This document shows, one piece after another, positions 43,753 to 53,241 of a DNA stretch of 64,000 nucleotides. The number at the start of each line of letters is the position of its first letter. The stretch's first letter is position 1. The translations under genes were made by a program, and so were the position numbers. Where the stretch lies: assembly GCA_039818285.1 (NCBI GenBank), contig JBCBUE010000003.1:29473-93472 (forward strand), in the 5' to 3' direction. The stretch comes from JBCBUE01 sp039818285. GTDB taxonomy: Bacteria > Planctomycetota > Phycisphaerae > Phycisphaerales > Phycisphaeraceae. The notes beneath the pieces were generated by a model. The model was not told where the DNA came from and searched no databases. It saw only the letters and a list, made by a program, of their open reading frames with translations.

Positions 43753-45398
43753 CGCACCTCTGCGTTCCCATCGCGGTGCCGGGGGTCGAGGCGGTCGGGC
43801 CGGCGTTGGCCGACGCCGCGCGGGCGGCCGAGCACGGGGCCGACCTCATCGAATGGCGCATCGACGCGCTGGACGACGCCGAGGCGATCGCCGTGCTGGT
43901 CGAGCGGTCGGCCCTGCCGAGCGTGGTGACCTGCCGATCGGAGGCCGAGGGCGGGGCGTTCGTCGGCGACGGCGAAGAGCTGGTGCGGCGGCTGCGGGCG
44001 GCGATTGGCGGGGCGCGGCGGCCGATCGCGATCGACGTCGAGCTGCTGCGCGTCGAGCAGGACGCCACGCTGGCCGGCGCGCTGAGCGAGCTGTCGGCGG
44101 CGTGCGAGCGGGGGCTGATCTTCAGCACGCACGACTTCACCGGCCGGCCCGCCGACCTGACCCGCAGCGTCGCCGACATGGCCGAGCACCCGCACTGCGC
44201 GATCGTCAAGGCGGCGTGGCGGGCCCGGTCGCTCCGCGACAACCTCGAGGCGTTCGACCTCATGCGCGAGTACGGCTCGGTCAAGCCGATCGTGGCCTTG
44301 TGCATGGGCGAGTTCGGCCTGCCCAGCCGGGTGCTGGCCGGCAAGTTCGGCGGGTGGATGACCTTCGCCGCGATCGACACCGACAAAGGCACCGCGCCCG
44401 GCCAACCCACGCTCAACGAGATCAAACGGCTGTACCGCTGGGACAAGATCAAACCACGGACGCCGGTCTACGGCGTCGTCGGCTGGCCCGTCGGCCACTC
44501 ACTCAGTCCTCACATCCACAACGCCGGGTTCGACGCGCTGGATGAACAGTCCAGCGTCGACGGCTGGCGGGGCGGGGTCTACCTGCCGATGCCGATCGCC
44601 GACGCGTGGGAGCAGTTCAAGGCCACGGTCGGCGCGTGGGTCGACCACGACGGGCTCGACTTCGGCGGCTGCTCGGTCACCATCCCGCACAAGGCACACC
44701 TGCTGCGATTCGTCGCCGAGCGCGACGGCGGGGTTGAGACGCTCAGCGACGCGATCGGCGCGGCCAACACGCTGGTGGTGTCGCGCGAGCAAGGCCACCA
44801 CGAGCCCAACGACGAATCGGCCATGCGAGCCTTCAACACCGACTACGCCGCGGCGCTGGACGCGGTCTGCGAGGCGATAGGGATCGAGCACGCGACGTTG
44901 CGGGGCGTGCGGGTCGGGGTAATCGGCGCGGGCGGGGCGGCGGCGGCGATCGTCGCGGCGTTCGCGGCCCAGGGCGCGACGGTCGTGGTCTACAACCGGA
45001 CGATCGCCAAGGCGGACGCGCTGGTCGAGCGGTTCAACGGCAAGACGGGCAAGGTCGTCGCGGCGGCGATCGACAAGCTGTGCGACACGTGCTGCGCGGT
45101 GCTGATCAACTGCACGCCGGTGGGCATGCACCCCAACGTGGACGCGACGCCGGCCGAGGGGTTGTTCGACGACCGGTCGCTGGCCGAGCGGGCGGGCGAC
45201 GTGCCCGTGGTGTTCGACACGATCTACAACCCGGCCGAAACGCGGCTGCTGCGCGAGGCCAAGGCCGCGGGTTGCAAGACCGTGAGCGGGGTGGAGATGT
45301 TCGTGCGTCAGGCGGCCGGGCAATTCACGGCGTGGACCGGCAAGCCGGCGCCGATGGGCGTGTTCGAGCGCGTGGTGCACGCCAGCCTGGACCGGTAG
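43749..45398 (+). CDS. aroDE: Bifunctional 3-dehydroquinate dehydratase / shikimate dehydrogenase
   Basis: 549-residue fusion catalysing steps 3 and 4 of the shikimate pathway. Residues 1-~225 are type I dehydroquinase: LIEWRIDALD, VVTCRSEAEGG, IFSTHDFTG with the catalytic His, and HCAIVKAAW with the Schiff-base Lys. Residues ~235-549 are shikimate dehydrogenase: VYGVVGWPVGHSLSPHIHN, SVTIPHKAHL with the catalytic Lys, NTDYAAALDAV with its Asp, the NADP-binding GVIGAGGAAAAIV, and late AGQFTAWTGKPAP. Such fusions are the rule in plants and occur in Planctomycetes/Chlamydiae. The start overlaps the gltA stop, an odd partner for an aromatic-pathway gene. Confidence 0.95.
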
Positions 45399-45410
45399 TC
45401 GGGCGACCGA

Positions 45411-46718
45411 TCAGGGGGCGGTCGTCGGCCGCGAGTAGCGTGTGACGGCGATCTCGACGAGGTCGCGGGCCATCTGTTCGATCGGGTTGTAGCTGCCGGT
45501 GCGGACCAGTTCGCGGCGGAACTTCTCCGACTCGGCGCCGAAGCGCTGGGCACGCAGCTGTTGCTCGATCTCGACCTGAGCGTCGGCGAGCGTGCGGGCC
45601 TCGGGCACCTCCTCGTAGTCGAGCTTCATCACCCACCAGCTGTTGTTGAACTCGAACGGGTCGGACAACGCCTGGTCGTCCAGCTCGGCCGCGGTGTCGC
45701 GGAGCGTGCCCTCGCTGATCTCGTCCAGCCGGAGGTTCTGAGCGAACAGCCCGAACTGCTCGGGGCGAAAGCCCTTCTGCGGGTCCTGGGTCGAGGCGAC
45801 CTGATCGAACGTCTCCTCGCCGCCGGCGATGCGTGCGACCATGGCGTCGAGCGCGTCCCGGTCGGCGTCGCGGATGAAGTAGACGGTGTAGGTCTGCGGC
45901 GGCTGGAAGGTGTCGAGGTTGTCTTCGTAATAGCGGCGGATGTCGCGGCGGGACACGTTGACCAGCGGCAGCAGCTCCTGGCGGAGGTAGCGTTGGACCA
46001 CGACGCTCTGGCGGAACTCCTCGACCTTTTCGTCCAGCGTGACGCCTTCCTCGGCGACCAGGGTGTCGTTGGCGAGGGTGACCGAGCCGCGGCCGAAGCG
46101 ACGGATGAGCTCCTCGCGGTGCAGTTCGATGGCCTGTCGGATGCCGAAGCGCTCGTTCTCGGAGAGGTCGCGTTCGGCCTCGCCGAAGATCAGGGAGTCG
46201 GTGACGAGCTGCTGGAGTCGGCCGGCGATGATCTGGGTGGCCTGCTGGCGGAACTGGGCGCGGGGGAGCCGCCGGCCGAGGGCGCGGAGCTGGGCGTGGA
46301 TGGGCTCGAAGATGTCGTCGGCGTAGATGGCCTGGCCGTTGACCTGGCCGACCATGCCGTCGACGACGCGCTCGGCCGAGGCGGTGGGGGCCGGGCCGTC
46401 GGAAGCGGAGCGGGCGTTGGGGTCGAGGGTGAGCTCGGTGAGCGGGCTGGGGTCGCGGAGGCCGGGGTTGAGCTCGTCGCGGAGCTGCGCGGCTTCCTCG
46501 GCGGCGCGGCGGGCGAGGGTGCCCTGGCGTCGCGCGATCTGTTCGTCGCGGCGGGCGAAGGCGCGCTCCTGGGCGTTGAGCTGGAACTCGGTCTGGTTGG
46601 CGGCGCGTTGCGGGGGCGCGCCGTTGGCGTTCTGACGGAAGAGCGAGCAGCCCTGGCAGGGGGCGATCAGGCCGGCCAGAGCGGCGACGAGGAGGGGCGA
46701 CCGTAGCGGTGGAGGCAT
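45411..46718 (-). CDS. SurA/PpiC-like periplasmic peptidyl-prolyl isomerase or chaperone, lipoprotein
   Basis: 435 residues. The signal sequence ends in APCQGC, so it is probably lipid-anchored. A charged coiled-coil region follows (RAFARRDEQIARRQGTLARR). A SurA-N-like helical domain spans ~115-290 (GQVNGQAIYADDIFEPIHAQ, the classic substrate-binding N-terminal motif). Then comes a weakly conserved rotamase-like region (~290-400) with QKGFRPEQFGLFAQNLRLDEI, where parvulins have GGDLG, so it may be chaperone only. It would help fold outer-membrane proteins such as the porin at 62085. Start ATG 46718 fits TACGAT-N6. Convergent with AroDE, 12 bases apart. Confidence 0.82.
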   Translation of the reverse strand: MPPPLRSPLLVAALAGLIAPCQGCSLFRQNANGAPPQRAANQTEFQLNAQERAFARRDEQIARRQGTLARRAAEEAAQLRDELNPGLRDPSPLTELTLDPNARSASDGPAPTASAERVVDGMVGQVNGQAIYADDIFEPIHAQLRALGRRLPRAQFRQQATQIIAGRLQQLVTDSLIFGEAERDLSENERFGIRQAIELHREELIRRFGRGSVTLANDTLVAEEGVTLDEKVEEFRQSVVVQRYLRQELLPLVNVSRRDIRRYYEDNLDTFQPPQTYTVYFIRDADRDALDAMVARIAGGEETFDQVASTQDPQKGFRPEQFGLFAQNLRLDEISEGTLRDTAAELDDQALSDPFEFNNSWWVMKLDYEEVPEARTLADAQVEIEQQLRAQRFGAESEKFRRELVRTGSYNPIEQMARDLVEIAVTRYSRPTTAP

Positions 46719-46730
46719 CGTGGGATCGTA
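46719..46730 (-). promoter_or_regulatory. Leaderless-type promoter, TACGAT-N6-ATG
   Basis: Minus strand TACGAT (46730-46725), six bases before ATG 46718. A TTGGCC lies 19 bases further up. Confidence 0.5.
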
Positions 46731-46800
46731 CGTTGGTGCGCTTCGTCGCGGCCAACTGAGATTGCGTCTCGGTGACTAGGGAACGCGCCCGCTCACCACG

Positions 46801-46829
46801 TTGCGAGCCTTCGTTAGCACCGTTATGGT
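46801..46829 (+). promoter_or_regulatory. Candidate promoter of the act-cox cluster
   Basis: TTGCGA (46801-46806), a 17-base spacer, TATGGT (46824-46829), giving a ~76-base leader. A second option is TAGAAG (46900-46905), six bases before the actA ATG, a near match to the leaderless pattern. Confidence 0.42.
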
Positions 46830-46911
46830 TCGTTCGTGCTGCCGCGACAGGGGCGGAGCACGGCAAAGATGATGGACCGACGCCGGGCGTGTCGCGGGGT
46901 AGAAGAGCCGG

Positions 46912-47697
46912 ATGCCAGAATCGAGCGTGGACAAGCAGTTCGTGTTTCCTAAGTGGGCCAACTACCTGTTGCCCCTGCTTGTCATTGGGGTTTTAGGGGG
47001 GGCGGTCTACGCCCCGATCTTCGTGAACTACGGGTTGGGGGCCCCGAACCTGAAGATCGGGTACGCCCCCGATCAGCCGGTCCCCTATAGCCACGCCCTG
47101 CACGTCGGCGAGCTGGGGATGGACTGCCGGTACTGCCACAACACGGTCGAGGAGGCCGCGTTCGCCGCGATCCCGCCGACCGCGACCTGCATCAACTGCC
47201 ACAACCCCGAAGAGGGCGTGAGCGGGATCTGGAAGGCCAGCAACAAGCTGGGCCCGGTCTGGGAGAGCTACCTGGGCAACGAGGAAGAGGGCGTGCCCGC
47301 GGGCCTGCCGGTCGAGTGGATCACGGTGCACCAGCTGGCCGACTACGCCTATTTCAATCACGCGGCCCACGTGAACAAGGGCGTGTCCTGCTACGAGTGC
47401 CACGGCCGGGTTGATCGCATGGAGATCGTGCAGACCGTGTCGCCGCTGTCGATGAGCTGGTGCCTGGACTGCCACCGCGAGCCCGAGAAGCACATCCGCC
47501 CGATCGACAAGGTCTACGACCTTGGCTGGTCGCCTTACGACGAGCCGATCGTGCAGAACGCCGTCGAGGCCGGCCAGCTCTCGTCGAACGACCGCCTGGC
47601 CGCGAACGCCTTTTTGGCCAATGAACTCGAGCTCGTGGAGAAGTACCAGATCCGCGGCACGACCTACATGACCGCTTGCTCGACCTGCCACCGATGA
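46912..47697 (+). CDS. actA: Alternative complex III pentahaem cytochrome subunit ActA
   Basis: 261 residues. Multihaem c-type subunit of alternative complex III (quinol:electron-acceptor oxidoreductase). One N-terminal helix (YLLPLLVIGVLGGAVYAPIF) anchors it; the rest is periplasmic. Five CXXCH haem sites: CRYCH, CINCH, CYECH, CLDCH and CSTCH, the last at the very C-terminus. Distal His ligands such as SHALHVGELG and FNHAAHVNKG are present. ActA passes electrons from the complex to a cytochrome or directly to a terminal oxidase. The stop overlaps the actB ATG (ATGA). Confidence 0.93.
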   Translation: MPESSVDKQFVFPKWANYLLPLLVIGVLGGAVYAPIFVNYGLGAPNLKIGYAPDQPVPYSHALHVGELGMDCRYCHNTVEEAAFAAIPPTATCINCHNPEEGVSGIWKASNKLGPVWESYLGNEEEGVPAGLPVEWITVHQLADYAYFNHAAHVNKGVSCYECHGRVDRMEIVQTVSPLSMSWCLDCHREPEKHIRPIDKVYDLGWSPYDEPIVQNAVEAGQLSSNDRLAANAFLANELELVEKYQIRGTTYMTACSTCHR

Positions 47698-50600
47698 CGA
47701 CGCTCGACACGACGCCCGTGACCGACTCGACGCCGCCCGCCGGCGAGACGTACTGGCGTTCGCTGGACGAGCTGGCGGCGACGCCCGAGTTCCGCGAGGC
47801 GCTGCAGCACGAGTTCGCCGACTACGACCCCGATGAAATCCAGGGGATGAGCCGGCGGTCGTTCGTCAAGCTGATGGCCGCGTCGATGGCGTTGTCGGGC
47901 GTGACGTTCGCCGGCTGCCGACGCCTGCCCGAGGAGCGGATGGCGCCGTTCGCGGCCCGCCCGGAGGGCTGGGTGCCGGGGACGACGATCCGATACGCCT
48001 CGATGGACGAGATCGGCGGCGTGGCCGTGCCGACGCTGGTGCAGGCATACGACGGCCGACCGATCAAGGTCGACGGCCGCGACACGGGCTCTTCGGCCTA
48101 TCTCCAGGCACGCGTGCTGGAGATGTACGACCCCGAACGGGCTCGATGGGTCTATCAAGGGGATGGAGGTGGCAACGTCGCGCGGTCCGATTGGGCCGCG
48201 TTCGCCGCCGACCTCGACGCAAGGCTGAGCGCGTCGGGTGACGGCTCGGGCGTGGGTGTCCTGACGCAGTTCACCTCGAGCCCGACGGCCGCCCGGCTGC
48301 GCGAAGCGATCGCGGCGAAGTACCCCGGCCTGCGGATGTATGCCTATGAGCCGATCCACCGCGACAACGCGGTCGCCGGCTCGGCGCTCGCGTTCGGCCG
48401 GCCGCTCCGCCAGCAACTCGACCTGACCCAGGCCGAGATCATCGCCTGCTTCGACGACGACCTGCTGGGCGTTCACCCCAACGGCGTGGTCAACGCCCGC
48501 CAGTGGGCCCAGCGCCGCCGCGGCGTGGACGACGCGACGCCGACGATGAACCGCGTGTACGCGGCCGAGTCGACGATGACGCTGACCGGCTCGGTCGCCG
48601 ATGAACGCCTGCCGGTGCAGTCCGGCCAGGTCTCGGCCGTGCTCATGGTTCTCGCCCGGCGCCTGGGCGTGCCGGGTGTCGGCTCGGCGACGCTGCCGCC
48701 CGCGATCGACGCGCGGGGCGGCGGGCTGCTGATCGACCCGCAGTCGTTTGTCGCCAAGCTCGCCGACGACCTCGAGGCCAACCGCGGCAAGGCCGTCGTC
48801 ACCGTCGGTTTCAACCAGCCGCCGGCCGTGCACGCGCTGGCCCACGCGATCAACCAGCACCTCGGCAACGACGCCGCCGACGCCCCGGTCTCGTTCATCG
48901 AGGAGTTCGCGCCGCACTCAGCGATGGAGGACATCCACCGCCTCGCGGCCGACCTCGACGCCGGCGACCTCTCGACGCTGCTGATCCTCGGCGGCAACCC
49001 CTGCTACGACGCCCCGGCCGACCTTGATTTCGCCGGCCTGCTCGGACGGGTCGAGTCCGTCGCCTATCTCTCGCTCTACGCCACCGAGACCTCCCTGGCC
49101 GCCGATTGGCAGCTGCCGATGGCCCACGCGCTGACGCAATGGGGCGACGGCCGGGGCTGGGACGGCACGACCTACCTCCGCCAGCCGCAGATCGAGCCGC
49201 TCTACGCCGGCCGATCCGACATCGAGCTGCTGGGCATGATCGCCGGCGAGACGCCCGGCGACGGCTACGCCCTGACCCGCGCCACCTTCGCCCATGACAA
49301 CGCGATCGACGAGCCCGCGTGGCGCAAGGCCCTGTCCGACGGCGAGCTCGCCGACACCGCCGCGGCCACGGTCGCCGCCTCGATCACGCCCGACGCCGGC
49401 TCGCACGCCGCGGTGTACCGCCAGCCCAACGGCTTCGAGCTGACGTTCCAGGCGTCCCGCCAGGTCTACGACGGCCGCTTCGCCAACAACGCCTGGCTTC
49501 AGGAGGTCCCCGAGCCGCTCACCAAGATGACCTGGGGCAACGCCGCGCTGGTCAACATCCACGACGCGGACGAGCTCGGCGTCACCACCGGCGACGTCGT
49601 CCGCGTCACCGTCAACCGCAACGACGTCGACCTGCCGGTCTACCCCATGCCCGGCCAGGCGCGCGGCTCGATCGCCGTGGCGCTGGGCTTTGGTCGGCAA
49701 CGCGTCGCGCGCGACCGCGGCAACGTCGGCCACGACGTCGGCGTCAACGTCTACCCCCTGCGGACCCGGTCGTACGCCTCGGTCGTCCCGGACGTCAAGC
49801 CCGTCAAGCTCAGCAAACACGAGCAGCTGGCGATGACGCAGAACCACTACCTCATGGACCAGACCGGCATGTCCGGCCGCCAGCAGCGCACCGGCACGCT
49901 CTCGCCGGACAACGAGCTCTACAGCGGCGACGGCAACTTCTCCGGCCGGATCATCAAGGACGCCGACCTGGCGTACTTCAAGAAGAACCCCGAGTTCGTC
50001 GACAAGGGCGATCACTTCGGCGCCATCCCCCTGCAGCTGTGGGAGCCGCCGGGCCCGACGACCAACCCGATCAACCCGATGACCAACGAGCCGTGGCCCA
50101 AGCCCGAGGACCCGGATCGCAAGGGGGCGCCCGAAGCGTTCACCGACCCGCACGCCTGGGGCATGTCGGTCGACATGACCACCTGCATCGGCTGCTCGTC
50201 CTGCGTGGTCGCCTGCCAGGCGGAGAACAACATCCCGGTCGTCGGCAAGGAGCAGGTGCTCCGGTCGCGCGAGATGCACTGGCTGCGCAACGACCGCTAT
50301 TTCAAGACCGACCCGGCCACCGACCCGCACGCCGAGAACCCCAAGGTCGCCTGGCAGCCGTTGGCCTGCGTGCAGTGCGAGAACGCCCCGTGCGAGCAGG
50401 TCTGCCCCGTCGCCGCGACGGTGCACGACACCGAGGGGCTGAACACGATGGTCTACAACCGCTGCATCGGCACGCGGTACTGCGCCAACAACTGCCCGTA
50501 CAAGGTGCGCCGGTTCAACTACTTCGACTACCACTCGAAGTCGCCGACCGTCAACGCCGTGCCCGGCGTGCCCGATATCCAGGCCCTGCCGTGGCTGCAG

Positions 50601-51011
50601 TTCCCCGACACCGAGCAGCGGACGGTCGTCAACGAGATCACCCGGATGATGTTCAACCCCGAGGTGACCGTCCGCATGCGTGGCGTGATGGAGAAGTGCA
50701 CGTACTGCACGCAGCGCATCGCCGCGGCCAAGATCCACGCCAAGAACGAGTACACCCGCACGCACCTCACCGGCGTCAACACCACCGACGAGGCCCGCGA
50801 CACGCCGCTCGTGAAGGACGGCGAGGTCACCACCGCCTGCCAGGACGCCTGCTCCACCGGCGCGATCGTCTTCGGCGACCTCAACGACGCGGACTCCAAG
50901 GTCAGCCAGCTGGCCAAGAAGAACCGCTCTTACGGGCTGCTCACCGAGTTCAACACCCGGCCCCGCACCAAGTACCTGGCCATCGTCCGCAACCCCAAGG
51001 AGGGCGCTTGA
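47694..51011 (+). CDS. actB: Alternative complex III molybdopterin-like/Fe-S subunit ActB
   Basis: 1105 residues; a fusion of a molybdopterin-oxidoreductase-like domain (no Mo expected) and an Fe-S domain. A twin-Arg motif SRRSFVKLM near residue 53, followed by VTFAGC, suggests Tat export and maybe a lipid anchor. The C-terminal ferredoxin domain has CIGCSSCVVACQAENN (~830), CVQCENAPCEQVCP (~891), CIGTRYCANNCPYKVRRFN (~923) and later CTYCTQRI and CQDACSTGAI, fitting three [4Fe-4S] and one [3Fe-4S] cluster. ATG at 47694 overlaps actA; an upstream in-frame start is less likely. A ~91-base spacer with an inverted repeat follows. Confidence 0.93.
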   Translation: MTTLDTTPVTDSTPPAGETYWRSLDELAATPEFREALQHEFADYDPDEIQGMSRRSFVKLMAASMALSGVTFAGCRRLPEERMAPFAARPEGWVPGTTIRYASMDEIGGVAVPTLVQAYDGRPIKVDGRDTGSSAYLQARVLEMYDPERARWVYQGDGGGNVARSDWAAFAADLDARLSASGDGSGVGVLTQFTSSPTAARLREAIAAKYPGLRMYAYEPIHRDNAVAGSALAFGRPLRQQLDLTQAEIIACFDDDLLGVHPNGVVNARQWAQRRRGVDDATPTMNRVYAAESTMTLTGSVADERLPVQSGQVSAVLMVLARRLGVPGVGSATLPPAIDARGGGLLIDPQSFVAKLADDLEANRGKAVVTVGFNQPPAVHALAHAINQHLGNDAADAPVSFIEEFAPHSAMEDIHRLAADLDAGDLSTLLILGGNPCYDAPADLDFAGLLGRVESVAYLSLYATETSLAADWQLPMAHALTQWGDGRGWDGTTYLRQPQIEPLYAGRSDIELLGMIAGETPGDGYALTRATFAHDNAIDEPAWRKALSDGELADTAAATVAASITPDAGSHAAVYRQPNGFELTFQASRQVYDGRFANNAWLQEVPEPLTKMTWGNAALVNIHDADELGVTTGDVVRVTVNRNDVDLPVYPMPGQARGSIAVALGFGRQRVARDRGNVGHDVGVNVYPLRTRSYASVVPDVKPVKLSKHEQLAMTQNHYLMDQTGMSGRQQRTGTLSPDNELYSGDGNFSGRIIKDADLAYFKKNPEFVDKGDHFGAIPLQLWEPPGPTTNPINPMTNEPWPKPEDPDRKGAPEAFTDPHAWGMSVDMTTCIGCSSCVVACQAENNIPVVGKEQVLRSREMHWLRNDRYFKTDPATDPHAENPKVAWQPLACVQCENAPCEQVCPVAATVHDTEGLNTMVYNRCIGTRYCANNCPYKVRRFNYFDYHSKSPTVNAVPGVPDIQALPWLQFPDTEQRTVVNEITRMMFNPEVTVRMRGVMEKCTYCTQRIAAAKIHAKNEYTRTHLTGVNTTDEARDTPLVKDGEVTTACQDACSTGAIVFGDLNDADSKVSQLAKKNRSYGLLTEFNTRPRTKYLAIVRNPKEGA

Positions 51012-51094
51012 TGTTGAATGTGCAATGTTGAATGTGCGATGTGTCGAGCCATCGACCGTCACATTGAACATCAAACCTTGAACATCGAACATCA
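51009..51094 (+). repeat. Imperfect inverted repeat between actB and actC
   Basis: 35-base arms (51009-51043 and 51060-51094) with 26 of 35 positions complementary, loop of 16. It is built from tandem TTGAATGT/TTGAACAT-like units and is much more AT-rich than the genes. It begins with the actB stop codon. Confidence 0.6.
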
Positions 51095-51102
51095 CCTCAC
51101 TC

Positions 51103-52569
51103 ATGGCCACCATCACCCCCGACTTCGGCTTCGACCGCGACCGCGACGTCGAACGCAACATGTCCGACGACCCGCGGGACCGCGCCCCGCTGGTCACCGG
51201 CGGGCTCGACTTCACGTCGCTCACCGACCGCATCGGCAAGATCGCCGGCTCGTGGCCGAACCTGTGGTGGTGGGTCGCGATGCTCATCTCCTTCAGCCTG
51301 CTCAACCTGTTCTTCGGGCTGATCGGCTACCTGGTCTTCACCGGCGTGGGCGTCTGGGGCAACAACCAACCGGTCGCGTGGGGCTTCCCGATCGTCAACT
51401 TCGTGTTCTGGGTCGGCATCGGCCACGCGGGCACGCTGATCTCCGCGATCCTCTACCTGTTCCGCCAGAACTGGCGCACCGGCATCAACCGCTTCGCCGA
51501 GGCGATGACCATCTTCGCCGTGTGCTGCGCCGGCATCTTCCCGGGGATCCACGTCGGCCGGCCGTGGCTGGCGTACTGGCTGTTCCCGATCCCCAACCAG
51601 ATGGGCATGTGGCCGCAGTTCCGCTCACCCTTGCTGTGGGACGTCTTCGCGGTCGGCACGTACGCCACCGTGTCGACCCTCTTCTGGTACATGGGCATGG
51701 TCCCCGACCTCGCGACCCTGCGCGACCGGGCCAAGTCCACCGTCGGCAAGGTCGCCTACGGCATCGCGTCGCTGGGCTGGACCGGCTCGTCACGCCACTG
51801 GCACCGGTTCGAGCGGGCGTACCTGATCCTGGCCGCGCTCTGCACGCCGCTGGTGCTGTCGGTGCACTCGGTCGTGTCGTTCGACTTCGCCGTCGCCCAG
51901 CTGCCCGGCTGGCACACGACCATCTTCCCGCCGTACTTCGTCGCGGGGGCCATCTATGGCGGGTTCGCCATGGTGCTCACCCTCGCCGTGCCCTGCCGAT
52001 ACCTCCTGAACATCAAGGAAGTCATCACCCAGCGGCACATCGACAACATGTGCAAGGTGATGCTCGGCGTGGGGATGATCGTGTTCTACGCCTACATGAT
52101 GGAACTGTTCATCGCCTGGTACTCGGCCGCCCCGTACGAGCAGTGGGCGTTCTACAACCGGGCGTTCGGGTCGTCGGCCTGGGCGTACTGGACGATGATC
52201 GCGCTCAACTGCATCATCCCGCAGGTCCTGTGGTTCAAGGCCGCCCGCCGGTCGGTCTTCTGGGTCATGCTCGCCGCGATGTCGGTCAACATCGGCATGT
52301 GGTACGAGCGGTACGTCATCGTCATCACCACGCTGCAGCGCGACTTCCTGGCGTCCAGCTGGGACCAGTTCAACGCCACGTGGGTCGACGTGCTGATGTT
52401 CACCGGGTCGTTCGGCCTGTTCTTCACCCTGTTCCTGCTGTTCCTCAAGTTCCTGCCCGTCGTCGCGATCGCCGAGATCAAGTCGATCATGCCGATCGCC
52501 CACGCCCACCCGATCGAGAAGGGCGACCCCGTCGACGACGAGGACACCCCCCACGGGGACATGCACTGA
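51103..52569 (+). CDS. actC: Alternative complex III NrfD-like membrane subunit ActC
   Basis: 488 residues, about ten hydrophobic helices; quinol-binding NrfD/PsrC-type subunit. N-terminal ~60 residues are soluble (DFTSLTDRIGKIAGSWPNLW). Typical ActC stretches: WWVAMLISFSLLNLFFGLIG, FWVGIGHAGTLISAILYLFR, GIFPGIHVGRPW, HSVVSFDFAVAQLPGWHTT and IVITTLQRDFLASSW. The H-x-x-R/Asp residues in these loops are the expected proton path and quinol site. The stop overlaps the actD ATG by one base (TGATG). Confidence 0.95.
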   Translation: MATITPDFGFDRDRDVERNMSDDPRDRAPLVTGGLDFTSLTDRIGKIAGSWPNLWWWVAMLISFSLLNLFFGLIGYLVFTGVGVWGNNQPVAWGFPIVNFVFWVGIGHAGTLISAILYLFRQNWRTGINRFAEAMTIFAVCCAGIFPGIHVGRPWLAYWLFPIPNQMGMWPQFRSPLLWDVFAVGTYATVSTLFWYMGMVPDLATLRDRAKSTVGKVAYGIASLGWTGSSRHWHRFERAYLILAALCTPLVLSVHSVVSFDFAVAQLPGWHTTIFPPYFVAGAIYGGFAMVLTLAVPCRYLLNIKEVITQRHIDNMCKVMLGVGMIVFYAYMMELFIAWYSAAPYEQWAFYNRAFGSSAWAYWTMIALNCIIPQVLWFKAARRSVFWVMLAAMSVNIGMWYERYVIVITTLQRDFLASSWDQFNATWVDVLMFTGSFGLFFTLFLLFLKFLPVVAIAEIKSIMPIAHAHPIEKGDPVDDEDTPHGDMH

Positions 52570-53216
52570 TGAGCACGATCGCCCCCCCCTCCAGCGCCCC
52601 GCCCGCCGTCGACCCCACGCCGCAGGTCGCCCCGCCGCACGCCCCGGCCGAGGTCGACACCGTGCTCGGCGAATACGACAACGTCTCGCAGGTCATCCAC
52701 GCCGCGACCAAGTTCCGCGACGCCGGCTACCAGCGATGGGACCTCTACGCCCCCTTCCCCATCCACGGCGTCGAGAAGGCCATGGGCTTCGGCTACACCA
52801 GCCTGCCCTGGGTCTCGCTCATCTTCGGCGTCACCGGCCTGCTGACCGGCCTGGCGCTGATGACCTACACCATGGCCTCGGAGTTCGCCACGCCCTGGTT
52901 CCCCTTCAGCCAGAAGCTCTGGGGCTACCCGTTCCTGATCTCCGGCAAGCCGTACCACTCCGGCCCGGCGTGGATCCCGGTCATGTTCGAGCTGACCATC
53001 ATGTTCGCCGCGTACTCGACCGTCTTCGGCATGTTCCTCATGAACAAGCTGCCGATGCTCTACAACCCGCTGTTCAAGTCGGAGCGTTTCCGCCGCGCCA
53101 CGCAGGACCGCTTCTTCATCGGCGTCAACTGCCGCGACCCGAAGTTCGACGTCGAGGAGATCACCCGGCTCCTCAAGGACACCGGCTCGACCCACGTCGA
53201 GACCGTCACCAACTGA
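52569..53216 (+). CDS. actD: Alternative complex III subunit ActD (DUF3341)
   Basis: 215 residues. A Pro-rich N-terminus of ~35 residues, then LGEYDNVSQVIHAATKFRDAGYQRWDLYAPFPIHGVE, here shown as two halves: the DUF3341 sensor-like domain followed by KAMGFGYTSLPW. Two transmembrane helices at ~85-105 and ~135-160 surround a FPFSQKLWGYPFLISGKP loop. The C-terminal tail is soluble (RDPKFDVEEITRLLKDTG). ActD has no cofactor; it is a structural part of the membrane arm. ATG start overlaps actC. Confidence 0.93.
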   Translation: MSTIAPPSSAPPAVDPTPQVAPPHAPAEVDTVLGEYDNVSQVIHAATKFRDAGYQRWDLYAPFPIHGVEKAMGFGYTSLPWVSLIFGVTGLLTGLALMTYTMASEFATPWFPFSQKLWGYPFLISGKPYHSGPAWIPVMFELTIMFAAYSTVFGMFLMNKLPMLYNPLFKSERFRRATQDRFFIGVNCRDPKFDVEEITRLLKDTGSTHVETVTN

Positions 53217-53241
53217 CCGCCCGCCGACCAAGTCAAACACC

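Noticed and set aside
48918..51305. 795-residue open frame opposite actB
   Set aside because: Shadow of actB; Val/Arg/Asp low-complexity text with no family match.
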